A DNA stretch of 64,000 nucleotides from Strongyloides papillosus (taxonomy: Eukaryota > Nematoda > Chromadorea > Rhabditida > Strongyloididae), in NCBI GenBank assembly GCA_005656395.1, contig SRSI01000004.1, positions 2,294,001-2,358,000 on the forward strand, given 5' to 3'. Of this stretch, positions 14,643 to 23,483 are shown one piece after another (the first letter of the stretch is position 1; every line of letters begins with the position of its first letter). Below the pieces are notes generated by a model. It searched no databases. It had not been told where the DNA came from and worked only from the letters and a program-made list of their open reading frames with translations. Made by a program: the position numbers and the translations under genes.

Positions 14643-15544
14643 TACAGGGTGGGCCAAAATATGCATCACAGTTACAATATAACACTTTATAACTTTTTTT
14701 GTAGGTGACAAATTTTTATGATATTATACGCATTTTGTAGAGAATTTGTTAGAAAATAATATATTACAAGATCGTTTTCAAGAATGAACTTTAAAAAATT
14801 TCTTTAATTTCTTAATATTTTACATTTAAAAGAAAATATTTCTTAATTTTATTCAATTTAAACTTGTTTTTAAGTTTAAAACACATGGATACAATTCGCA
14901 GTAAGTCAATATTTCACACAAATATGTATGGAAAATATCTTTTAAATGATCACCATTTAATTTCTTGCATAAGCTTGTTCATTATAAAACATTAATTATT
15001 ACTCTTATTAAATTGTTTTATTTAACTTTTTGAAATGATTTATCACACTTAATATTGCATGTCTTGACGAAGCTTGGATCAAATTGTAGTAGGTTTTGGA
15101 TAATTTTTGAGTTAAAACAATTGAAAATTTATTGATGTAGTAATCACGGACTATTTTTGTCCGTTCTTCAGTAGAATACTTTCTTAAAGAGGTAACAACG
15201 GTAAAAAATATTTAAAATATATGGAAGAAATTACTATTGTATAAACAAAATATTTTATGAAGAAAAATGTTTCAAAGTAACATTTTAAACATCTAGCATT
15301 TATTTTTAAATAAATTGAAATATTTTAAGGTGCAATTTTAAAACAAAGATATAAACATTTTTATTTAACTTAATACAACTTTCCATCAAGACCATTCTTA
15401 AGAACGATCTTGTGGTATATTATTCTACGAATTGTTCTGTACAAAGTGCGTATAATATCATAAAAATACGCCAACAACAAAAAAAGTTATAACAGTTATA
15501 AAGTGTTTCATGCAACTGTGATGCATATTTTGGCCCACCATGTA
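14643..15544. mobile_element. Mariner-like element with ~55 bp inverted ends
   Basis: The left end TACAGGGTGGGCCAAAATAT followed by GCATCACAGTT reappears inverted at the right end (…AACTGTGATGCATATTTTGGCCCACCATGTA), and similarity continues inward to AACACTTTATAAC. TA duplications flank the element. ACAGGGTGGGCC-type termini are common in mariner-family elements. About 902 bp, too short for an intact transposase gene, but a remnant is present on the minus strand. Confidence 0.8.
15008..15190 (-). pseudogene. Transposase N-terminal HTH remnant
   Basis: Inside the mariner-like element, a 60-codon minus-strand frame without an ATG reads LRKYSTEERTKIVRDYY, then a helix-rich stretch ending near RHAILSVINHFKKL. 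The spacing YS-EER-xIV-xxYY … I-xxxINxFKK resembles the helix-turn-helix (DUF4817-like) segment that opens many mariner/Tc transposases. Only this fragment survives; no DDD/DDE catalytic domain was found, so the copy cannot encode its own transposase. Confidence 0.5.
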
Positions 15545-15764
15545 TAGTTGCTAGCTCTAATTAATATTATTTTATAAAATAAAATATTGACTGTTCTTCA
15601 TTGTTATAAAGATAGATATTCTTAAATAATTAAATCTATTAATTAGAAAACTGTTTAAAAAATATTTGTAATTTTATTTCAAATCAAATTTTTTTGTTCA
15701 TCTTCAAATATCTTTTTAATGAGATTTTAAGCTTTTATATAATACAAAATCATAAAAATGTATT

Positions 15765-16729
15765 CACACAAAAAATAAAAAGGATAAATTTTAATAAATA
15801 TATCTAAAATGCAATAAAATGTCCTACCATTTTAAAAAATTGAATATTATTCAAATTAAAAAAATATCAAGCGATAGCAAAAATTTTTAAACAACGCAAA
15901 ATATTAGATTGTCGCATACATTTTTCCGTTTTTTTACAAAAATATATATGTTTGCCTTTTAAAATTAATGTGATTTTTATTTAATTTTTATATTTTTTAT
16001 GACATTATGCTCATTTTAGATCTCAATTTGTTTGTTATTTTTATTTTATAAAATACGTTATTAAAAGTAAATTTTGTTTAAAGTTATAAGTGTTTTAAAA
16101 AAATCACCAATTTAAACAATTTACTAACAACAATAATTTTGGAAATTTAAAAATTTTCTAACAATAATAATGAAAAGTAATAGCTTTTTACTCACACAAA
16201 GAATTATTAATTAAAAATGTTATCTTAGTATTCGTTCTTATTTTAATTTAAAATATGTAAAAGTTATCTTTTATACTATAAATAAAAATTCATATCATTT
16301 TATAACTTTTTACAAGTTTGATTTTTAAAGATGATCTTTAAAAGACATTATGAAAAAAATTTAGAGTATCAAATGTGAAAATTTCATAAAAATAGAATTT
16401 ATTATAATTCAAACTATTGAAAAATATTAGAAAAAATGTACTGTAATATGTAAAAAATGTTTTTTAAAAGTGTTTGAAATTTTACATAGAATTAAATTCT
16501 AACCTTAAATTTTAAAATATATTTTAGAGAATAATTAAAGTTCTAAAATAAAAACACTATACTAAAAAAATAAAAACTTATGTTATTAATTCTTCAATTA
16601 TTGCTTTTGCTTTTATATACGAGGTAATTGCGATAAAATTAGCCGCAAATCAAGAAAATTCAAATTCTATTAGGTACGACAAATTTGTTACATTTTACGC
16701 AAACCTGTGTTCTTTTAACTTTTTGTCTG
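15765..16729. mobile_element. Family-A element, copy 2 (inverted)
   Basis: Starts CACACAAAAAATAAAAAGGA and ends …CATTTTACGCAAAC…TTTTTGTCTG. The right end is the reverse complement of the left end of the copy at 13635, including the CGCAAATCAAGAAAATTCAA block. About 965 bp, more degenerate at its right terminus. A central block around 16300-16370 (…TTTTTAAAGATGATCTT…) matches the inverted centre of the 13635 copy. Confidence 0.65.
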
Positions 16730-17413
16730 TTGACGTTGAGAAAAATTACACTCTCAAATTTTTACGATAACTTCTCAGACATGCTGTGAAATACTTTTAT
16801 TCTCATGACTTTCATGTTTCCATACCTAAATTTTCACTATAATAATTATTAATTTACCTTACATTTCCATTATTATTAACTCATTGGTTAATAATAAATT
16901 TATACTTAATATTTACAAAATCAAGAAAACTTCCATATAAAGAAAACAGAGTCTCGCAATATGTTTTGATAATTAGTAATAATATGTACATTAAAATTTA
17001 AAAAAATTTTTCTTCTGTTTTAAAAGAAACAATTCTAATGAACAAAAGAATCGAATTTTTCATTTAACATGCATTTTAAATGGATTAAATAACACACTCA
17101 TTAATTGCAAGAAGAGAAGTGACTCTTTCTACATAACTTTCGATTCCGGATATTTTTCAGAATGGTATGCAACTATTGGTAACATTTTCAAGTACTCTAG
17201 TTTTAATGAAATCAGTCCTTGTCAAATCATCCTTAATCAAATAACTACATACTGAATTTTATAACTAAATTTTGAAAACTAAGAAATAATTTTCAACGGC
17301 CGGTAGTATTTTATTTTTCAATGAAATTCCTATGTTAGTAAGTGATAAAAGTAAACAAATGTAAATTTAATTACATTATCGCCTTGCATAAAGTTAGTTA
17401 AAGTAGCAAAAAG
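16730..17413. other. Spacer between family-A copies
   Basis: AT-rich sequence of about 680 bp with no recognised gene or repeat. It separates two oppositely oriented family-A elements. Confidence 0.4.
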
Positions 17414-17415
17414 TA

Positions 17416-18363
17416 CCCACAAAAAAATAAGAAGCATTTTTGCGTAAAATATAATGAATTTTTCCCACTATTAAAATTTGAATTTTCTTGATTTGCGACT
17501 AATTTTATCGCAATCATATCGTACTTAAAAATTAAAGCAATAATTAAGTAGTTATTAAAATAAGTTTCAATTTTTCACTATATTATTGTTATTTTAAAAC
17601 ATTGATTGTCTTCTACAATACTTTTTTAAATATAAGATTAGAATTTAATTTTGTGTAAGATTATAAATGCTTTTATAAAAAGCAATCTTGAACATACCAA
17701 AAAATTTTTATTAATAAGTTTAAATAGTTTGAGTTGTTAATAATTACACTTTTTATTATAAAATTACACTCTTCTGAAGGCCGAAAAATTTTTCTAATGA
17801 CTTTTAATGGACCTGTTTAAAAAATTAAATCTATGAAAAGCTATAATATTGTATAAATTTTTATCTATAGTAATAAATATCTTTTACATATTTAAAGTTA
17901 ATATATGAACAAATACTGAAATAATATTTTTAATTATTAATGCTCTGTGTGATTAAATACTAATTTTTGGCTTTTTGTTATTATTATTACGAATTTTTTA
18001 TATTTATTGTTGCTAGTAAATTATTTAGGACAATGATTTTTGTTAAAACTTAGCAACTTTACACGAAACTAAGTTCTAGTAACGTATTTCATGTATATTA
18101 GAAAGGAAATTAGATCTAAGATCAGCATTACATCAAAAACATTAAGAATAAATAAAAGTTATATTACTTAAAATATAAAACACATGTAATTTTGTAAAAG
18201 AACAGCAAAATATTGTGACAACCTAATATTTTTCATTGTTTAAAACATTTCTACTGTCGCTTGATAATTTTAAAATTTGAATAAATGTTGATTTTTTTAA
18301 CAGGTGGGAATTTCTATTGTATTTTAGATAGATTTGTCAAAATTTTTCTCACTTTTTTTTATG
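17416..18363. mobile_element. Family-A element, copy 3
   Basis: Left end CCCACAAAAAAATAAGAAGC preceded by TA. The internal blocks TTGCGTAAAATATAATGAAT and TTCTTGATTTGCGACTAATT are direct copies of those in the element at 13635. The right end (…TTTTTCTCAC, eight T, ATG) is followed by TA. About 948 bp. Substitutions in both termini suggest an old copy. No coding potential was recognised. Confidence 0.65.
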
Positions 18364-18387
18364 TAGTAATGTACCTATAATATTATT

Positions 18388-18668
18388 TTATATTTGAACA
18401 AATATAATATTTTCTACTTCATCATCAAATTCTATGACATACATAGCAATTAAATAAGTTAAGGTTTGATCAGCAACGTTTTCTGGATTAGGAATACTTG
18501 TTTTCTTAAACATTTATAAAAAGTAAACGATTGAGCCATTTGAGTTCTATAAATTTCTTAAAGTGGAGCTTGACTAAATGGAGTGGTCGTTTTAATTTCT
18601 GGCCATCCAATTTGGTAAACACTTTTTGCTCATAATAAATTCTAGCATTTTTGAAAATAATTCTTATT
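18388..18668 (-). pseudogene. Decayed BED-finger/hAT-like coding remnant
   Basis: On the minus strand two frames in succession look coding. The first reads …KNARIYYEQKVFTKLDGQ… and continues to LHLVKLHF, with the layout of a BED-type zinc finger whose two cysteines have become tyrosines. The second, shifted in frame, reads …TSIPNPENVADQTLTYLI then AMYVIEFDD, the kind of segment that follows the finger in hAT transposases. A stop and a frame change separate them, so it is broken. Homology is judged by eye only. Confidence 0.45.
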
Positions 18669-18988
18669 GATTCTCACATCTGCGAACTTTACAAAAATAA
18701 ATATGTTTATACTTCATCGCAATTAGATACTCTTTAACAAAACGTTAATTTGCATTTATGAACATTAACTAAAGAAATTATATATGTTGAAGAAAACAAA
18801 ACTAAATTAAGATAAAAAAGTAATTTTATCATTTGAAAAAGTTTTGCAGAAAATGACTCTTGTAAGGAAATTTGCCAGTTCATATTGTGATACCAAAAAG
18901 TGTGTCAATAAACACACTAAATATAAAAAGTTCAAAATGTAAATAATGTAATTAATTTATTCATAATTTCTTTGTTTTTGTTGTTAAC

Positions 18989-19638
18989 TAGGGCTTCGAC
19001 AAACCACTAAAAAAGTGGTTTAAACCAAACCTAAACCAGGTTTATAAAAAGATACCCAAACCATAAACCTATACAAACCAAACCATAAAAAAGCAGATTT
19101 ATCTTTTGAAACTAAATATTACAACAAACGATAAGATCATTAATTAAATTATCAACATTTAAACTTTCCCTTTGTTTTGTAAATATGTAAGAGTACTTGC
19201 TTATTATTCTTTCACACCCGACACTTGTACCAGGAAACATTGCGAATTTTATTCCTAATTTTGAGAGATTTTTAAACCTGTTACAATGTTGAATCTAAAA
19301 CTTTAGAATACTTTGATATTTTTACAGATCACTAAAAGATTAAACAAAAAAATATTTCATAATAGGGGAAAATTTACCTTTAGTAGATTTAGTAAATTTC
19401 TTATTGTTAAATGCAAGGAAAGATTACAGTTAATGTCATAAAAAAATTGTTTTCAATGATTTTACACCACGTTAACACTTTACCAAACCAAATTTTAATA
19501 AAATGCCATGAGATATTGACCATAGAAATTTTCATGGTTTCGTCTATTCATTTATACAAACTTTAAACCAAACCAAACCTGGTTTATAGGTTTGGTTTAT
19601 AAACCGTTTTACGTGGTTTATGGTTTGTCGAAGGTCTA
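18989..19638. mobile_element. Non-autonomous hAT-like element with 8 bp target duplication
   Basis: The termini TAGGGCTTCGACAAACCA and …TGGTTTGTCGAAGGTCTA are inverted copies. Identical 8 bp TTGTTAAC duplications flank them at 18981-18988 and 19639-19646, which is diagnostic of hAT-type insertion. Subterminal regions are packed with AAACC/GGTTT motifs in both orientations (AAACCAAACCTAAACC… and …GGTTTGGTTTATAAACC), likely transposase-binding sites. 650 bp with no coding frame: a MITE. Confidence 0.85.
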
Positions 19639-19646
19639 TTGTTAAC

Positions 19647-20388
19647 AAATTTCATTTTCTAAAAAACCATGAAATTTATAATTCACGTATCATAGAAATT
19701 TTATTTTATTTATAATTAAAACTAATAAATTCTAAACAAAATTGTGCATTACCAATGAGAGAACGATTAATTTAGGTAAAAAACAATAATTTATTAACAA
19801 AACAACACGTTCAAAATATGTAAAATTTTAATGATAGTTATTATTTTTGTGTTTTGAATATGATATACTTGAGAGATAACAAGATAATTCTATAAAACAT
19901 AACTGATAATAATATTAATTATATAACTTTGAGGATAACATATTAAAAATTTATCAATACTCTTTAGAAGTAATAAAAAAAATACGTGATTGGTATTAAA
20001 ACTTTGCAAATGTTATCATTTATAAACGAGAAAATTTTTTTGTTTTTTACACACCTTGAATTTTTTTCTCATTAAAGTCATATACGAAAATAATATAAAT
20101 AAAAATATTAGAAATATATAATTTGCTCTTTATGATACAAGTAAAAACAATGAAACTTAAATAAGAGCACTAAGTGCGGGAAATATCATTATATTATTTT
20201 CTAACAGACGATTAATTGCTACCACAGCTAAGAGTTTGGAAGTTTTATCGATGATCTCAATAGTAAGCAGTATACAAATGTACGTAATATTCAAAAATGA
20301 TGAAAAAGCCTAAATATACTGTCAATTTAATTTAATTTTCTTAAATAATAATTATTTCATTATTATATTATTATATGTTATTGTTAAT
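19647..20388. other. Intergenic spacer within transposon island
   Basis: AT-rich, about 740 bp, between the hAT-like and short mariner-like elements. No gene or structured repeat recognised. Confidence 0.4.
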
Positions 20389-20390
20389 TA

Positions 20391-20607
20391 TACAGGGTGG
20401 ATCAAAATATGCATCACAGTTGTATTCAAACTACATAATTTTGTCTACAATTCATTCTCTTTTGTTAATACAAAGTAAATCATGTTGCCAAAGACTAAAA
20501 GATAAAAGTGTTTTTTAATCATAATTGAAAGATATTACTATACATCATAAAGTTTTTATTAGGAAAATTTGATTGCGACTGTGATGCATATTTTGGCCCA
20601 CCCTGTA
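20391..20607. mobile_element. Short mariner-like MITE
   Basis: Ends TACAGGGTGGATCAAAATAT and …GCATATTTTGGCCCACCCTGTA are inverted and match the termini of the 14643-15544 element (including GCATCACAGTT/AACTGTGATGC-type subtermini). TA duplications flank at 20389-20390 and 20608-20609. 217 bp, no coding content: an internally deleted relative mobilisable only in trans. Confidence 0.85.
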
Positions 20608-20609
20608 TA

Positions 20610-21186
20610 TGTTTTTATAGGTGCATGTACCAATAAAATAAAGTTTACTCAATAATAAAATTCTACCATCTCAATTTTAGAAATTTAGCAAATAGAAAAT
20701 AAAGCATTTCAAGCTTCTCCTCAATACATTTCAAACTATATCAAAACTTTTTGAGTATTGAATTTTTCTTGTATACCTTTTTGTCTCTTTATATTGGAAG
20801 ATTAAGAACGGTCGGAAAACACTTTTTGATTTTTTAAGTTTATTTCGTCAAAACATATGTAATATTGAATTCTCTTTCAAATTAGTCTACTATCACCATA
20901 ATCTTATGTTAAATTCCTAAACTATGGATAATTTAAATGCCAAAACCCATTTATTTTGAAAAAAATAATAATTTATTTTTGCAAATTCCTTGATACAATT
21001 TATTTTTATCATTCTGAATTGAATCATCTCAAATAGACGTATTTATAAATTTTATTTCAACAGAAATTGACATCGTTTTATTGGACATTTTTAATTTATT
21101 GAAGAATTTAAGAAAATTTTGTCATATATAGAAAAATAAATGTTAATACCAATATTTTTTCTTTTAAAGATATTGTTTTATAACTT
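20610..21186. other. Spacer before the LTR retrotransposon
   Basis: About 580 bp of AT-rich sequence without a recognised gene. Its last bases, ATGA (21187-21190), form the left target duplication of the retrotransposon. Confidence 0.4.
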
Positions 21187-21190
21187 ATGA

Positions 21191-21368
21191 TGTAACGCCC
21201 CCAGAAGGCGTTATTCAGAAAACCAATATAAATACCAAGACAAATTCATTTTACATGTCAGATAATTGAACATAGAATATATTGTACCGAGGTTCTATTA
21301 ATAAAAGGTTTATTTATATATTTCGTTTCATATCACCCGAGGATAGCACCTCGTTAAAAAAGCTTATA
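21191..21368 (+). repeat. 5' long terminal repeat
   Basis: Starts TGTAACGCCCCCAGAAGG and ends AAAAAAGCTTATA. Contains CCAATATAAATA (CCAAT/TATA-like) near its start and AATAAA further in, giving promoter and polyadenylation elements in the usual order. Its 178 bases equal the right repeat at every position. Confidence 0.95.
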
Positions 21369-21386
21369 TGGAGGTTCCACCGAACC
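21369..21386 (+). other. tRNA primer-binding site
   Basis: TGGAGGTTCCACCGAACC begins immediately after the 5' LTR. TGG complements the CCA tail of a tRNA, and the reverse complement reads like the T-arm and acceptor end of a tRNA. The tRNA species was not identified. Confidence 0.75.
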
Positions 21387-21842
21387 ATGTCGTAGCCTTG
21401 CACGATTCATCGATGCAAGTGATTCAAAAAAAAATGGATGACAATTAAATTGAACATAAACAGGTTAGTTCTATACAATCATTTTTTTGTTGAATGCAAC
21501 AAAAAATGATATACTTATACTATAATAATGGTTGTTAACGAAATTGTATAGAAATATGCAATTATAAACAACCTTACTACTTTACAATTATTTTTTAGAA
21601 AAAATTTTAACAATTTGATCTATTATAATGCGCCTATTTACAATCGTAAAAAACACAATTACGAATGGCCTTAATACTTAGACAATTATTTTTAATTCAA
21701 TGTAACTTGTTTTACATTGATAATTACATTTTTAGACAAATCCAACCTCTTTTCGGATGAAAAAAATATAGAGGATAAATAAGCGACATTCATACAAAAA
21801 TTATCATTCAATTGTGCATTTTTGCATCATAACCGTTCACTC

Positions 21843-22238
21843 ATGTCTCTTCGTAGTAGCAGCACGCCGGTAAAGGCAAACAATCGTTTGGGTAATGATT
21901 CAAACGATTTGGTACCTGGATTACCACTCTTCAATGCTTTTAAACAAGCCGAGCTAGGCCTCTCCAAGGATGCCCAGCACCCCTTTCTTGCTCATTTACG
22001 AGCCGAGCCAGGCCTCTCCGAGGAAGCCAGGCAAACCTTAGTGTCCTCAATGACATCTCCAAAGGCCAGTGCGCCACCACATGGAGATGATCTCGAAGGA
22101 ACAAATGTTTTTGCTTCTTCTAACAAAGATAGCAAATTAAGATCTAGTTTCAATAACTTGATCAATAGGATTACTAATCCAGTTATGTCTAAGTCTGCAA
22201 TGGAACCTACAATTCCGTTGAACAGAACTAAAAGATAA
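21843..22238 (+). CDS. gag: gag, N-terminal part, ends at an in-frame TAA
   Basis: The frame begins at ATG 21843 (the TTG at 21822 is an unlikely start) and stops at TAA 22236-22238 after 131 residues. The same frame then continues without a stop to 23483, so this is probably the front of one gag frame. It is hydrophilic and contains a duplicated ~14-residue unit around residues 39-72 (QAELGLSKDAQHP and RAEPGLSEEARQT) encoded by a GC-richer tract. This is probably a matrix-like or linker region with no enzymatic motif. The stop could be a nonsense mutation, or a readthrough or termination signal. Confidence 0.7.
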   Translation: MSLRSSSTPVKANNRLGNDSNDLVPGLPLFNAFKQAELGLSKDAQHPFLAHLRAEPGLSEEARQTLVSSMTSPKASAPPHGDDLEGTNVFASSNKDSKLRSSFNNLINRITNPVMSKSAMEPTIPLNRTKR

Positions 22239-22355
22239 GTCGATCTTGACAATGTTGTCAGATTAATACTTGACGAACTTAAAAGTGATCAAGTTGAAAC
22301 CTTAAAATATAGTCCCAGTGACTATGATGGTTTACTTCAAAGACAGAAGGCTAGA

Positions 22356-23483
22356 ATGACCAAACTATTACAAGATTTGGGTTCTGATGCCATCGTCGAT
22401 TTACCAGATGTACGTGCACAAGTTAGTGACAATCTGGGTTCAACAAGAAGCTATAATGCTTTATTTGATATGGTCCTCCGTGCGAAATCGCATGGGGCCT
22501 TTTATCAGTTCAAGGGTAAGTCCCTTACTAGCTTTACACTTTTTATAAGTGATTGCATGACGGCTATAAGACAATTAGCCATCACTGATGACGAAATCCC
22601 TATGCTTGATCGCATAGCAGGACGTCACATTGACTATCTTATACCAAGAGATAGTAAAATAGCACATGCTCGACACATAGCTGTCGAGAGAAAGTCCGAT
22701 GCTACTAAAGGAAATAAACAATATGATTTCACATTGCCTGAAATCTTAAACGACATCAAGTTGGTACTTGAAAGTCAAGGCATGAATCGCCTAGAGCAAT
22801 TTAATGCTCGTCCACCAATGGAGAATGCTATGGATGTTTCCACATTCGCCAAGAAATTTAATGATTATCTTCGTAGAAGATTTGCTACTAATCAGCCTTC
22901 AGAGTTCCTGAAGGACAAACCTGATCTGAGACGTGAACAATTTTATTTGTTCACAAGAGGATTGCATCCAATCTTCCGGGAAAATAATTCCACAAAAAAC
23001 CTTTATGAATTGCAATATGATGAATTCATAGCCACATACGTAGACACACAGCTACGTTTCCAATCTAAATTAAATAAAGCTTCCCAGAAAGCAAATAATA
23101 CTAATAACAATAATTTTAAAAATAATGTTAAACACATAAATAAACATAATAATGTGTCAAACAATAAACAATCGAATTTGAAATTTGATAATACAAAGAA
23201 ACCATTTGTAAAAAATAACTCTAGCGGTTATATTAAAAATAATCACCAGTCATCATCTGGTACACATAATAATAAGAGACATCAATCCCGATATTCTGCG
23301 TCGAAACCGGCTAATAAGCCTGTAACTTCATATAATACTACTAGTTCTGGTATGAACTATAAACCTAATAATAACCAATCATCTGGTTATAATAAAAATA
23401 GTATAAAAACTAAACATCAAAAACATGGTAAGGTTATACGATTGAACCTACGCATGATAAATGCCACAATGATGGCGAAATGA
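22356..23483 (+). CDS. gag: gag, capsid and basic C-terminal part
   Basis: 375 codons from ATG 22356, in the same frame as the upstream gag segment; 39 open codons link the TAA at 22236 to this ATG. The first ~245 residues are helical and capsid-like, including EFLKDKPDLRREQFYLFTRG, resembling the C-terminal capsid helices of gypsy elements. The last ~130 residues are rich in N, K, S, H and Q, suited to RNA binding, but no CCHC zinc knuckle is visible. The stop TGA overlaps the pol ATG (ATGA at 23480-23483). Role: assembly of the particle in which the element RNA is copied. Confidence 0.75.
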   Translation: MTKLLQDLGSDAIVDLPDVRAQVSDNLGSTRSYNALFDMVLRAKSHGAFYQFKGKSLTSFTLFISDCMTAIRQLAITDDEIPMLDRIAGRHIDYLIPRDSKIAHARHIAVERKSDATKGNKQYDFTLPEILNDIKLVLESQGMNRLEQFNARPPMENAMDVSTFAKKFNDYLRRRFATNQPSEFLKDKPDLRREQFYLFTRGLHPIFRENNSTKNLYELQYDEFIATYVDTQLRFQSKLNKASQKANNTNNNNFKNNVKHINKHNNVSNNKQSNLKFDNTKKPFVKNNSSGYIKNNHQSSSGTHNNKRHQSRYSASKPANKPVTSYNTTSSGMNYKPNNNQSSGYNKNSIKTKHQKHGKVIRLNLRMINATMMAK

